Source: an uncultured Flavobacteriaceae bacterium
Lineage (GTDB): Bacteria > Bacteroidota > Bacteroidia > Flavobacteriales > Flavobacteriaceae
Direction: 5' to 3'
NCBI GenBank assembly: GCA_905182575.1
Contig: CAJJCA010000018.1
Span: forward strand, 62,001-126,000
DNA length: 64,000 nucleotides
The position numbers and the translations under genes are program-made. The first letter of the stretch is position 1. Each line of letters begins with the position of its first letter. The notes beneath the pieces were generated by a model. It was not told where the DNA came from. It saw nothing but the letters and a program-made list of their open reading frames with translations, and searched no databases. Of the stretch, positions 9,845 through 19,337 are shown piece after piece.

Positions 9845-11556
9845 ATGCAAACTTTAGTTCGTTATTTTATTTTAATTTTTTCCCCTCTTTTGCTTTTTCA
9901 ATGTGCAAGGGTCAGTTCCCCTACTGGAGGTGAAAAAGATTTTTAGGCGAGACGACGAATGCTTCACCAAAAATTACCATTTTTTTTGACAAAGAAGAAA
10001 TCACCATCACTTTCGATGAATTTATAAAGCTAAAAGACATCACAAAGCAGTTGATTATTTCCCCTCCAATGGATCAGGATAAATACAAAATCAAACCTCA
10101 GAGTTCGGTCGCAAAAAAGATTAAGATAGAATTATTGGATTCATTAATACCAAACACAACCTATACTTTTAATTTTGGAGAAAGTGTCATGGATAACAAT
10201 GAAGGGAATTTATTGCCTTTTTTTCAATACACCTTATCCACAGGTGCTGTAATTGACTCTCTAGAAATAAAGGGTGTGGTTACGGATGCTTATGAAATGA
10301 AAACAGAACCTTACACCTCAATTCATTTGTATCCGATAGATAGCACTTATACAGATTCTACAATCTTCTTAAAGAAGCCTTTTTATGTAACCAGTACGCT
10401 GGACTCTGTAATTTATAATGAAATTTAAAGGGAGGTTCTTATGAAATTCTTGCGATCAAGGACGTTGGATCGAATTATGTTTTTAACCAAAATGTAGATA
10501 AAATCGGATTTTTAGAGCACCCAATAACTTTACCTCAGGACAGCGTCATTAACTTTAGACTTTTCCAAGAAGAACCGAATTTATTTTGGGGACGCCCTTT
10601 TTTCATCAACAAGCGTCACATCGGATTTGGTTATTATGGAACTCCAGACCCAAACCAGATTGAGGTTCAAAGTAAAGTCGCCACTAATTTCTCTTCCTTA
10701 ATCACAAGAAATCGAGAAACAGATACACTAGATTTTTGGTTTAAAGGTCCGGCTTTAGATTCGCTTAAAGTTTGGCATTAAAGAAGTAGACACAACAAAA
10801 GTATTTACAATCAAATTCAAAAAGGAAATAAAGGACTCATTGATAATTGAATCCATGTTTTCAAAAATAATTGATCTTAGGGATACATTTAAAATAAAGA
10901 CGAATCTCCCCATCACAAAAGTCAATCCTGATTTGATAAAAATCACCAACATCGACACTTTGGACGTGCCTTTTTCTGTGCACCTCGATGATAATTATGA
11001 TCGGGTTGCGCTCGAGTTTGATCTTCAGCCCAATGATCATTATAAAATCCGACTGTCCCCCCTAGCATTAGAAGACTTTTGGGGAAACACTCACGACACG
11101 ATTTTTTATCAAGTTAAAACCAAAGCCATCAGTGATTATGGCAATCTCAATCTCCAGCTAATTAGAAGTGATTCAGACCCGTTTGTGTTAGAATTATTAA
11201 ATAAAAAGGGAGAGGTTAAAGGGAGTTATGACACTGCAAACGAATTAGACTATTATCAATTTCCTCTTTTGGCTCCAGGAGAATATTTATTTCGTTACAT
11301 CAGGGACGAAAACGGTAACAAAAAATGGGATACGGGAAATTATTTAAAGAAAATTCAACCCGAAGAAGTTTTATATTCTGTCGAGCCAGTGGAGTTGCGT
11401 GCCAATTGGGACGTTAATGAAACACTTAGAATTCCGGATAAAAACACTCAAATTTTAAAAAGAACAACCATCATAGACTCTTTGGATCCAGAAAAAAAAG
11501 TTCCTAGATTAGAGGCGGAGGATGAAAAAAAAATTGATTTATTTGAAAGTCAATGA
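9845..11556 (+). CDS. Ig-like domain lipoprotein, frameshifted
   Basis: A flavobacterial lipoprotein of about 570 residues once frames are joined. It starts MQTLVRYF, has a hydrophobic core, then a lipobox ending FQC and SSPTGGEKD, a start typical of Bacteroidota proteins with an N-terminal SbsA-type Ig-like domain. The following segment (TITFDEFIKLKDITKQLIISPPM and LIPNTTYTFNFGESVMDNN) is that Ig-like domain. The C-terminal half includes LNLQLIRSDSDPFVLELLN and GEYLFRYIRDENGNKKWDTGNY, a prealbumin-like beta-sandwich. Frameshifts fall near 9943, 10425 and 10780. The function is unknown. It is probably exposed on or near the outer membrane. Confidence 0.75.
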
Positions 11557-11592
11557 AACGTTATAAATAAATATTAATTTTAAAATAAAAAA

Positions 11593-11676
11593 ATGGGCAT
11601 AGGTTCAATCGTTATCGCTACTGTAGTACTTTGTTTGGTTTTTGGAGTTATTGCAGTGCTTCAATCCAGAAGATAA
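11593..11676 (+). CDS. 27-residue single-span membrane peptide
   Basis: The frame reads MGIGSIVIATVVLCLVFGV and ends AVLQSRR before TAA. It is one uninterrupted hydrophobic helix with a positively charged tail, as in small membrane proteins with an outside N-terminus. It lies 36 bases after the Ig-like lipoprotein and five bases from the end of the convergent reductase gene. I do not recognise a family. The clean membrane-helix composition and the compact fit support a real small gene, but such frames can arise by chance. Confidence 0.45.
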   Translation: MGIGSIVIATVVLCLVFGVIAVLQSRR

Positions 11677-11680
11677 ACTG

Positions 11681-12703
11681 TTACAAAACTTTCTCAAATC
11701 CTTGAACTCCTTGAACAGTAGTATACTTCATTGTAAACTTTTTGTCAGGATTAATGATTTTATAACAGGTTTGCACGGCAAGTGTTGCTTCGTGAAAACC
11801 ACATAAAATTAATTTTAATTTCCCGGGATAAGTGTTTACATCGCCGACAGCAAAAACTCCCGGAATGTTGGTTTCGTAGTCGAGCGCATGATTTACTTTT
11901 ATTGCGTTTTTCTCGATATCTAGTCCCCAGTTGCCGATGGGTCCCAGTTTTGGAGATAAACCAAAAAGAGGAAGCCAGTAGTCCACATCAACAGTTTTAG
12001 GTGCTCTATCCTTTTGATGCAGTTCAATGCTCTCTAGTTTTTCTTTTCCTTTTACTTTTTTAATTTCGGCATGGGTGTACAGATCAATTTTCCCTTCGTT
12101 TTGAAGTTGATAAACTTTTTCGACCGAATCTTTATGAGCACGAAACATATCCGATCGATGAACTAATCCTACAGGGACAGTACTGTTTTCGGCAATATAA
12201 ACCGCCCAATCTAGAGCAGAATCTCCACCACCAGAAATAAAAACTTTTTTGTTTAGAAAAGTCTCCGGCTCTCTAACCATGTATTCAATTCCTTTCTTTT
12301 CAAAATTAGTAAGCCCATCTACGATGGGTTTTCTTGGCTCAAAACTGCCCAATCCTCCAGCAATGATTACGGTAGGTGCCTGGTGTTCAGTTCCTTCAAT
12401 TGTTGTTACAACAAAAGATCCATCTTCCTGTTTTTCAATAGTTTCAGCTCTTTCACCCAAGGTGAACCCAGGTTGAAATGGAGCAACTTGTTGTTCTAAA
12501 TTATCAATAAGGTCTCCTGCCAAAACACTTGGAAAACCCGGGATGTCATAAATGGGTTTTTTAGGGTAAATTTCTTTTAATTGCCCTCCGATTTGAGGTA
12601 TGGCATCAATGACATGACAATGCAATTTCATCAATCCAGCTTCAAAAATCGTAAACAATCCTACAGGGCCTGCTCCAATGATGATAATGTCAGTTTTAAT
12701 CAT
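11681..12703 (-). CDS. Ferredoxin/flavodoxin-NADP+ reductase, thioredoxin-reductase-like type
   Basis: Flavoenzyme that passes electrons between NADPH and ferredoxin or flavodoxin. The FAD-binding IIIIGAGPVGLFTIFEAG starts the protein. IGGQLKEIYPKK and YDIPGFP follow in place of the redox-active CxxC of thioredoxin reductase, which is absent. The NADP-binding GGGDSALDWAVY and the C-terminal FAVGDVNTYPGK complete the fold. Length (340) and the long C-terminal tail fit the YumC-like class. It is the last gene of the sulfate assimilation operon, three bases after the siroheme gene, so it is the likely reductant source for the sulfite reductase, which has no partner flavoprotein here. Confidence 0.9.
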   Translation of the reverse strand: MIKTDIIIIGAGPVGLFTIFEAGLMKLHCHVIDAIPQIGGQLKEIYPKKPIYDIPGFPSVLAGDLIDNLEQQVAPFQPGFTLGERAETIEKQEDGSFVVTTIEGTEHQAPTVIIAGGLGSFEPRKPIVDGLTNFEKKGIEYMVREPETFLNKKVFISGGGDSALDWAVYIAENSTVPVGLVHRSDMFRAHKDSVEKVYQLQNEGKIDLYTHAEIKKVKGKEKLESIELHQKDRAPKTVDVDYWLPLFGLSPKLGPIGNWGLDIEKNAIKVNHALDYETNIPGVFAVGDVNTYPGKLKLILCGFHEATLAVQTCYKIINPDKKFTMKYTTVQGVQGFEKVL

Positions 12704-12705
12704 AA

Positions 12706-13272
12706 TTATTTTATTAAATTTTTTGTAACCTCATTCATCGCTTTTACTTTATAGTCAAAATCTCCTTTTAAGGTTTTGCGATATCGCCTTAATGTCTCTA
12801 GAAGATTGTCAATTTCATCTGGTAAAACAGCCTCAAGCCATTGGCGCAATCTCTTGGCAACAGTAGGCGATTTTCCATTGGTAGAAATGGCGATTTTTAA
12901 ATTTCCCTTGGTAACAATTCCTCCCATATAAAAATCACAAAGATCGGAAGTATCGGCCACATTGACCAAAAGATTTCTTTTTTGACAATCGCTGTGAACC
13001 TTTAAATTCACTTCATGTACATCCGTCGTAGCAACAACGATGTGTTTGTTTCTTAGAAATCGTTTGCGGTATTTTTTAACGATGATTTTCACCGATTTAT
13101 TTTGAATAAAAGCAAGGGTTTCCTCTCGGATAAAAGGTGCCACCAAGGTAACTTGTGCGTTGGGACTTGATTTAAATAAAAACTCAAGTTTTTCTAATGC
13201 AACGAATCCGCCCCCGACGATTAGAAACTGTAACTGATCTGCTTTCACAAAAATGGGATAGAGGGTGTTCAT
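12706..13272 (-). CDS. Precorrin-2 dehydrogenase / sirohydrochlorin ferrochelatase (CysG N-terminal type)
   Basis: Performs the last steps of siroheme synthesis: NAD-dependent oxidation of precorrin-2 and, in this family, iron insertion. The Rossmann motif FLIVGGGFVALEKLEFL lies near the N-terminus. HIVVATTDVHEVN, NVADTSDLCDFYMGG and IAISTNGKSPTVAKRLR are typical. At 188 residues it is the single-domain form (Met8/SirC-like) and lacks the methyltransferase, which is encoded by the adjacent upstream gene. The start overlaps the stop of that gene by four bases, showing translational coupling. Confidence 0.92.
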   Translation of the reverse strand: MNTLYPIFVKADQLQFLIVGGGFVALEKLEFLFKSSPNAQVTLVAPFIREETLAFIQNKSVKIIVKKYRKRFLRNKHIVVATTDVHEVNLKVHSDCQKRNLLVNVADTSDLCDFYMGGIVTKGNLKIAISTNGKSPTVAKRLRQWLEAVLPDEIDNLLETLRRYRKTLKGDFDYKVKAMNEVTKNLIK

Positions 13273-14036
13273 ATTGAAATCACTTCTTTATTCACCAAGT
13301 TTTTAAAGTCGGTAACAGGATCTATTACTGCAGAACCAAAAATTAAGGCAGCAGGATTATCGATATCAAAAGTATTCACCAAGTCGACCAAGCTGTCTAA
13401 ATCTGCAACTAAAGATTTCTCAGCCGGGGTTGTGCCATTTTGAATCACGGCAACAGGATAATCTCCTCCTTTGTGTTGTCTAAATGTGTTGACAATTTCG
13501 GGTAAAAAACGCATTCCCATTAACACGACCACTGTAGCGCTAGACTTCGCAGCAAGTGCAATGTCGGAAGAAATTTTCCCCGATTTAGTGTGACCAGTGA
13601 CCACCCAAAAACTCTCATGAGCAGCCCTTTTGGTTAAAGGGATTTGATGTTGCGCAGCGATGCCCGAGTAAGAAGAAATTCCAGGAACAATCGCCGTTTG
13701 AATTTTAAATGACCTAGCGACTTCAAGTTCTTCACAAGCACGTCCAAAAACAAGGGGGTCTCCACCCTTTAGTCTAACAACATTAAATCCTTTTAATGCA
13801 TATTCAACAATCAATTCATTGATTTCAACTTGAGTCTTTTTTGTAAAACCACGTCTTTTACCAACAAATATTTTTTTTGCAGTTCTATTGTGATCTAATA
13901 ATTTAGGATTAATCAAAGCGTCATAGAGGATTACTTCTGCTTTTTGAAGCGCCTTTAATCCTTTAATTGTAAACAAGTCTGGGTCACCTGGACCTGCACC
14001 CACAAGGGTGACTTTACCATTATTCAATGTTTGCAT
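13269..14036 (-). CDS. cobA: Uroporphyrinogen-III C-methyltransferase
   Basis: SAM-dependent methylation of uroporphyrinogen III to precorrin-2, the branch point from heme to siroheme. The N-terminal KVTLVGAGPGDPDLFTIKG and the VVRLKGGDPLVFGR loop are diagnostic, with PGISSYSGIAA and a VVLMGMRFL strand further on. At 255 residues it is the single-domain SUMT. It overlaps the end of the sulfite reductase gene upstream by 17 bases and the downstream siroheme gene by four, so the cluster makes the siroheme cofactor next to the enzyme that uses it. Confidence 0.93.
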   Translation of the reverse strand: MQTLNNGKVTLVGAGPGDPDLFTIKGLKALQKAEVILYDALINPKLLDHNRTAKKIFVGKRRGFTKKTQVEINELIVEYALKGFNVVRLKGGDPLVFGRACEELEVARSFKIQTAIVPGISSYSGIAAQHQIPLTKRAAHESFWVVTGHTKSGKISSDIALAAKSSATVVVLMGMRFLPEIVNTFRQHKGGDYPVAVIQNGTTPAEKSLVADLDSLVDLVNTFDIDNPAALIFGSAVIDPVTDFKNLVNKEVISI

Positions 14037-16101
14037 GACATCTATTTTCTATCCACAGCAAAATAGGCTGCGTTTGTTCTACATATTTGGAAGTAAAGGA
14101 TTTGGAAGGTTCCTCTTTTTTAAATTCTAAAACCGCATCCTTAAAAGCAACCTTGTTTTCTGATTCGTATTCTGGAAACTCAGGATCGAAGGCAGCAATG
14201 ATTGAGGCATGACTATTGATTTTTGCATCAGTTCGAGTTAAAACCGCTTTTGCGCCACGAATTCTTGCATTATAGGCATGATAGATGGCGTCTGAATTCA
14301 GTATTCATTTTTATAAGCCTCTGTTGCCCAATCAAAAGATTCTTTAGCATCAAATAAAAGTGTTTGAACTAAGTCGATGGTAACGCCAGCACACTCTCCA
14401 ATTCCAATTTCTTTTTTATATTTTTCTTTAACCCCCCAGTCGATTAAATCTGAATTTTTGAGATTGGTCACATCACTGTAGTGTTTTAGATTCTGATAGA
14501 AATAGTCTTTGGTTCTCCGGTCATAGTAGGCAAAGAAATCTTCCTCAGATTTTCTTTCCGTATCATAATCATTAAGAATCCAGCGTAAGACTTCAGGGGT
14601 TCTCTTAGCAGGTACTTTTAAAACTTTATCGGCAAATCTTCCCGTTCCATTTCCTAATACACCACCACCCAATAATATTTGAGTTGCTGGGGCAATATTT
14701 TCATTCGCCTTAACTGTCATTCCTTGAAATCCAATGTGTGCTAATGTATGCTGTCCACAGGCATTCATACAGCCACTTATTTTTATGTTGAGGTCGTATT
14801 TTTCGATTAAAGAATGAAACTCTGTTTCGATCAGTTGCTGTAAGACTTTTGCCAAGCCCATGCTGCTTGCAATTCCTAGGTTACAAGTGTCTGTTCCCGG
14901 ACAAGCTACGATATCATTGAGTTTGTGAAAACCGCTTCTGTGGAGGTTAATCTCTTTTAGACTGTTGTATAAAGCGGCAAGATGCCCTTCTTCTACATCG
15001 CGAAGTAGGATGCTTTGACCCAATGAAAATCGATTGTCGTCACGGGTAAATTCAAGCATCATTTTTGCTAATTCTCTCGCTTTAGATGAGGAGATATCCC
15101 CAACTTCAATTGGAAGTCCAACAGAAAAATATCCAGCTTGTTTTTGTTTAAAAAGATTGGTCTTCTTCCAAAGATTAAATTCTTTAGTATTCAATTTTAT
15201 TGTCTCCCCTCCGCTGTATAATGGTTCTTTTAAATCTCGATCATAAACCGCAATTGGATAAGTTTTTTGTAGTCAAAGAATTTTCTTCTTCAGCAACCCA
15301 TTCCAGAAAAGTGGTCAATCCAATTTCTTTTACAAGAAATTTTAACCGCGCTTTATTTCTTTTATTTCTTTCTCCATGACGATCAAAAACTCGAATTACT
15401 GCTTCGCTAAAAGGAATCATCCGATCTACTTCTAAAAAAGAAAAGACCTCGTTTGCTTCGATAGGCTGAGAGCCGATACCACCACCAAGCATGACGCGGA
15501 ATCCTCTTTGACCCTTCTTTATTACGGGAATAAACCCTAAATCATGAATAAAGGTTAGGGCTTGGTCCGAAGCGGCACTTGAAAAAGCGGCTTTAAACTT
15601 TCGACCCATGTCTTGACAGATGGGGTTCCTTAGAAAATATTCATAAAATGCATAAGCATACGGAGTAACGTCAAAAGCTTCGTCAGGATCGACACCCGCA
15701 TAGACTGAGGCTGTTACATTTCGAACCGTATTTCCACAAGCCTCACGGAGTGTGATTTGATCTTTTTCTAATTCTGTCCAGAGTTCCGGCGTTCTGTCCA
15801 AAGGAACATAATGCAATTGAATGTCTTGCCTTGTGGTGATGTGAAGATTACTGCTTGCATATTCATCAGACACTGCTGCCATACGAATCAATTGTTTTGC
15901 AGTAAACTGACCCAAGGGTAGTTTGATTCGAATCATCTGAACCCCCTGTTGGCGTTGACCATAAACTCCTCTTGCCAATCGAAGGCTTCTGAATTTTTCT
16001 TCGTCAATCTCCTGATTGTTAAAGGCATTTATTTTTTTTCTTATTTCCAAAATGTCTTTTTCGACGATTGGATTTTCTATTTCTGTTCTAAAACTTTGCA
16101 T
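14020..16101 (-). CDS. Sulfite reductase hemoprotein with C-terminal HEPN-like domain, frameshifted
   Basis: Six-electron reduction of sulfite to sulfide at a siroheme-[4Fe-4S] centre. The first frame (to about 15245) carries the first ferredoxin-like half and siroheme-contacting NVTASVYAGVDPDE. The second frame (to about 14300) has both cluster-binding pairs, ACPGTDTC (CX5C) and SGCMNACGQH (CX3C). The third frame continues through DAIYHAYNARIRGAKAVL to a TAA at 14020. The last about 110 residues (FDAKESFDWATEAYKNEY onward) resemble a HEPN helical domain, an extension I recall from flavobacterial proteins. The joined length is about 690 residues. The context (cysN, cysD, cysH, siroheme genes) argues for sulfite over nitrite as substrate. 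Confidence 0.88.
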
Positions 16102-16104
16102 TTT

Positions 16105-17343
16105 TTATTGAATAAAACCGACACCTGCGGTGTTGTTAGTGTTTGGATCGATCAAAATGAAGGCTCCAAGTTTTTTGTTTAAATGAAATGGCGCAAACAA
16201 TAATGGCTGTGCAAGTTGAAAGCTCACTTCGCCTATATCATTCATTTGCAGAGATTCAGTCGACTCAGAAATCCATTTTTGCCAATTCATTTTTGTGTTA
16301 ATCTCCTTAGTCTTTACCATACTTTTTTGAACTCCATGTTGCAACCAATATTTATTGTTTGGATTCAAAGCGTTAGATTGCATCCAACATATTTTTGCAT
16401 TAATTTGGTTACTCGATTGTAAGGAGTGATTAGACTTCAAAATCGTATTTCCCCTTGAAGCATCTATTTCGTCTTCCAACAAAAGGGTTGCATTTTCTCC
16501 TGTTCCTATGTTAGTTTTTTCTTCTCCATACTTTTCAATCGCTTTGATCTTACTTTTAGAACCAGATGGAAAAACTTCGACTTCATCTCCCTTAGAGAAC
16601 ATTCCACTTTTTACTTTTCCAACAAAACCTCTGTAATCATGATGAATTTCAGTTTTTGGACGAATTACATGCTGTACCTGTAACAGTGTGTTTTCTTGAA
16701 TGTCTTGTTCAATCTCAATGGATTCAATGAGGCTTAAAAGTGTCTCTCCTTTATACCAAGGCATGTTTTCACTTTTTGAAATAATATTATCTCCTTTTAA
16801 CGCTGCAACTGGAATAAAAAAAGATTGTGTTTCCCAAGTATATTCTCCTAAAAGCTTATCGATTTGAGTTTTAATTTTCAAGAATTCATCATGGTCATAT
16901 TCAATCAAATCCATCTTATTGACTGTAAAAATCAAATGTTTTATCCCTAAAAGCTGCGTGATGTAAAGATGTCTTTTGGTTTGTTCCATGACTCCCTTCC
17001 GAGCGTCCAATAGAATGATTGCTACTTCGGCGTTAGAAGCGCCAGTAACCATGTTTCGCGTATATTCAACATGACCTGGAGCGTCTGCAATGATAAACCT
17101 TCTCTTAGGGGTGCTAAAATAAAGGTTAGATACATCTATGGTGATGCCTTGTTCTCTCTCGGTCAGAAGTCCATCAGTTGCGAGTGAAAAGTCGAGGTAA
17201 TCGTATCCTAGGGAACGACTCTTCGTTTCTATGTGCTCTAACTGATCCGTTTTGAGGGAATTGGTTTCGTATAATAATCTACCGATGAGGGTGCTTTTAC
17301 CGTCATCTACGCTTCCGGCAGTTGTAATTCTAAGGGTTTTCAT
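16105..17343 (-). CDS. cysN: Sulfate adenylyltransferase subunit 1 (GTPase)
   Basis: Regulatory GTPase of ATP sulfurylase, coupling GTP hydrolysis to formation of adenosine 5'-phosphosulfate. It has an EF-Tu-like GTP-binding domain: G1 GSVDDGKSTL, the EREQGITIDV switch, G3 DAPGH and G4 NKMD. Beta-barrel domains follow. At 412 residues it lacks a CysC (APS kinase) extension, which agrees with the APS-type reductase encoded by cysH in this operon. It lies ten bases downstream of cysD and three bases upstream of the sulfite reductase gene. Confidence 0.95.
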   Translation of the reverse strand: MKTLRITTAGSVDDGKSTLIGRLLYETNSLKTDQLEHIETKSRSLGYDYLDFSLATDGLLTEREQGITIDVSNLYFSTPKRRFIIADAPGHVEYTRNMVTGASNAEVAIILLDARKGVMEQTKRHLYITQLLGIKHLIFTVNKMDLIEYDHDEFLKIKTQIDKLLGEYTWETQSFFIPVAALKGDNIISKSENMPWYKGETLLSLIESIEIEQDIQENTLLQVQHVIRPKTEIHHDYRGFVGKVKSGMFSKGDEVEVFPSGSKSKIKAIEKYGEEKTNIGTGENATLLLEDEIDASRGNTILKSNHSLQSSNQINAKICWMQSNALNPNNKYWLQHGVQKSMVKTKEINTKMNWQKWISESTESLQMNDIGEVSFQLAQPLLFAPFHLNKKLGAFILIDPNTNNTAGVGFIQ

Positions 17344-17353
17344 TAAGGTTTTT

Positions 17354-18241
17354 TTAAAAATAGCCTACTTTTTTTCGCTCTTCCATTGCGCCTTCCGAAC
17401 GTTTGTCATCCATTCGCGCACCGCGTTCTGAAATGGCAGAATCTCTGATTTCATCAATAACGGTGTCTAGGTCGATTGCTTCCGAGGGAACAGCCGCGGT
17501 ACAACTCATGTCGCCAACAGTTCTAAATCTTACGCTTTCAATAAAGGTTTCTTCTTTTTCGTTAAATATAAAATCAGAAGAAGGCATCAATTGACCGTCT
17601 CGAACAAAAACAGCTCTTTTGTGTGAAAAATAAATTGAAGGAATTTCCAGGTTTTCTTTTCTAATGTATTCCCATACGTCCAATTCCGTCCAATTACTGA
17701 TTGGAAAAACTCTTACATTTTCACCAGAATGAATTTGTCCATTGAGCATATCAAAAAGCTCGGGTCGTTGTAGTTTTTCATTCCATTGGCCAAAATCATC
17801 ACGTACTGAAAAAATTCTTTCTTTAGCTCTCGCTTTTTCTTCGTCTCTTCTTGCTCCGCCCATACAGGCATCAAACTTTAGTTCTTCGATTGATTCAAGA
17901 AGTGTTACGGTCTGCAAAGTATTTCGACTGGCATACTTACCTTTTTCTTCTATTACTTTTCCCTGATCGATACTTTCTTGGACGCTACCAACATGTAACT
18001 TAACCTGATATTTTTCAACCAATTCATCTCTTAATTTAATGGTTTCAGGAAAATTGTGTCCTGTATCAACATGAAGTAAAGGAAAAGGAATCCGTCCAGG
18101 TAAGAATGCTTTTTTGCAAAGGTGAAGTAAAATAATGGAGTCTTTTCCTCCAGAAAAGAGTAGGGCAGGGTTGTTAAACTGTCCGACGACCTCTCTTATA
18201 ATGTATATCGCTTCTTCTTCTAACTGCTCTAGGGTATTCAT
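17354..18241 (-). CDS. cysD: Sulfate adenylyltransferase subunit 2
   Basis: Catalytic subunit of ATP sulfurylase, partner of CysN. It belongs to the adenine-nucleotide alpha-hydrolase (PP-loop) fold with LFSGGKDSIILLHL near the N-terminus, HVDTGHNFPETIKLRDELV, DACMGGARRDEEKARAKERI and the terminal MEERKKVGYF, all characteristic of CysD. The 295-residue length is usual. It sits between cysH (five bases away) and cysN. Confidence 0.96.
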   Translation of the reverse strand: MNTLEQLEEEAIYIIREVVGQFNNPALLFSGGKDSIILLHLCKKAFLPGRIPFPLLHVDTGHNFPETIKLRDELVEKYQVKLHVGSVQESIDQGKVIEEKGKYASRNTLQTVTLLESIEELKFDACMGGARRDEEKARAKERIFSVRDDFGQWNEKLQRPELFDMLNGQIHSGENVRVFPISNWTELDVWEYIRKENLEIPSIYFSHKRAVFVRDGQLMPSSDFIFNEKEETFIESVRFRTVGDMSCTAAVPSEAIDLDTVIDEIRDSAISERGARMDDKRSEGAMEERKKVGYF

Positions 18242-18245
18242 TAAA

Positions 18246-18956
18246 TTATGATTTGTGATTTAAGTGTAATCCACATTCTTTTTTACTTTCTTCCCACCAC
18301 CATCTTCCAGATCGAATGTCTTCACCAGGTTTCACAGCTCGTGTGCAGGGCTCACAGCCGATACTCACAAACCCTTTCTTGTGTAGAGAATTTTGAGGAA
18401 CATTGTTCTGTTCCAAGTAGTTTTCAACTTCTTCTAAAGTCCAATTGACCAAAGGATTAAACTTGGGCAACCCAAAAGCATCGTCATAACTGAAAAATGA
18501 TAAAGTGCTTCTCGAATTGCTTTGAGAGGCCCTAAGTCCTGTGATCCAAAGATCGACCCCTTTTAGTGCTTTTTGTAAAGGGTTGATCTTTCTAATCGAA
18601 CAACATTCTTTTCTGTTTTCAATACTGTCATAAAAACTATAAGGCCCCTTTGAATCGAGTAAAGCCTCCAACTCATTGTTATCGGGGGCAAAAGAAGAAA
18701 TACTTTTATTGTACTTTTTTTGTGTCTTATCTAATACGTCATAGGTTTGCTCAAATAATCTCCCAGTATCTAAGGTGAACACTTTAATAGGATGGTTGTT
18801 CTTAAAAATAACATCCGTCAGCACTTGATCTTCCTGACCTAAAGAAGTTGAAAACGCGATGTTTTTGAATCCAAGAGTACTCAGTGTTTCAAATGCCTCC
18901 TCCAAGGATAAAGGCGCGAATTGTTGATTTAATTTTTCTATAGAATTATTTTCCAT
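18246..18956 (-). CDS. cysH: Adenylylsulfate (APS) reductase, CysH family
   Basis: Thioredoxin-dependent reduction of APS to sulfite and AMP. The PP-loop-like STSLGQEDQVL and the VFTLDTGRLFEQTYD segment define the family. Both cysteine pairs, NRKECCSIRK and GCEPC, are present, the signature of [4Fe-4S] assimilatory APS reductases and absent from PAPS-only reductases. The C-terminal KKECGLH holds the catalytic Cys. No APS kinase gene is in the cluster, which supports the direct APS route. Confidence 0.93.
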   Translation of the reverse strand: MENNSIEKLNQQFAPLSLEEAFETLSTLGFKNIAFSTSLGQEDQVLTDVIFKNNHPIKVFTLDTGRLFEQTYDVLDKTQKKYNKSISSFAPDNNELEALLDSKGPYSFYDSIENRKECCSIRKINPLQKALKGVDLWITGLRASQSNSRSTLSFFSYDDAFGLPKFNPLVNWTLEEVENYLEQNNVPQNSLHKKGFVSIGCEPCTRAVKPGEDIRSGRWWWEESKKECGLHLNHKS

Positions 18957-18960
18957 TTAT

Positions 18961-19218
18961 TTATTTTTTACCCCATTGAAACTTGTTCCAAATGCGTTCA
19001 TGGAAAAAGTAAAGCATCAATTTTGTTCCCCATTCAATGAAACCAATTGAGATGGCCTGAGAGATTATGCCTGTGATAAAGTAAGCGATAATCATGGTGT
19101 CGATTGTTCCGATAAGCCTCCAGCTAATGGCCTTAAGCAGGCTTCTAGAAACCTTTTCTTGAGAAGCGTCGCCTTCTTGACTTTTGTTTTTTCGAAATAA
19201 ATGCAGGTCGATAATCAT
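18961..19218 (-). CDS. DUF2061 membrane protein
   Basis: A short membrane protein of about 85 residues. The C-terminal two-thirds (SRSLLKAISWRLIGTIDTM then AYFITG, IGFIEWGTKLMLYFFHERIW) is the DUF2061 domain with two likely membrane helices. The family often sits with sulfate assimilation genes, and here it is the first gene of that operon, four bases before cysH. Its molecular role is not known. The start at 19218 (MIIDLHLF) is preferred because a longer frame runs into the promoter and operator region. Confidence 0.8.
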   Translation of the reverse strand: MIIDLHLFRKNKSQEGDASQEKVSRSLLKAISWRLIGTIDTMIIAYFITGIISQAISIGFIEWGTKLMLYFFHERIWNKFQWGKK

Positions 19219-19269
19219 GGGTAAATGATTTAATTTTTGGTAAATATAAAAAAACCCCACTAAACAAAT

Positions 19270-19294
19270 AATTCCTATCAACTTTATAGGAATT
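19270..19294. promoter_or_regulatory. Perfect 9-7-9 inverted repeat, probable Rrf2-type operator
   Basis: AATTCCTAT, a seven-base spacer, then ATAGGAATT. It lies in the 119-base space between the divergent sulfate assimilation operon and the Rrf2 regulator gene, just upstream of candidate -33 elements on both sides. The symmetry, size and position fit a dimeric winged-helix regulator such as the adjacent Rrf2 protein, controlling both its own gene and the cys operon. Confidence 0.6.
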
Positions 19295-19316
19295 AAATAG
19301 TTTATAAGAAATACCC

Positions 19317-19324
19317 TATATTTG
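19317..19324 (+). promoter_or_regulatory. -7 element TATATTTG of the Rrf2 gene promoter
   Basis: Matches the Bacteroidota -7 consensus TAnnTTTG and lies 13 bases before the ATG at 19338, giving a very short or absent leader. A weaker TATATTTA on the minus strand (19241-19248) is placed correctly for the divergent operon. Confidence 0.5.
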
Positions 19325-19337
19325 AGAAAAGCAATTT

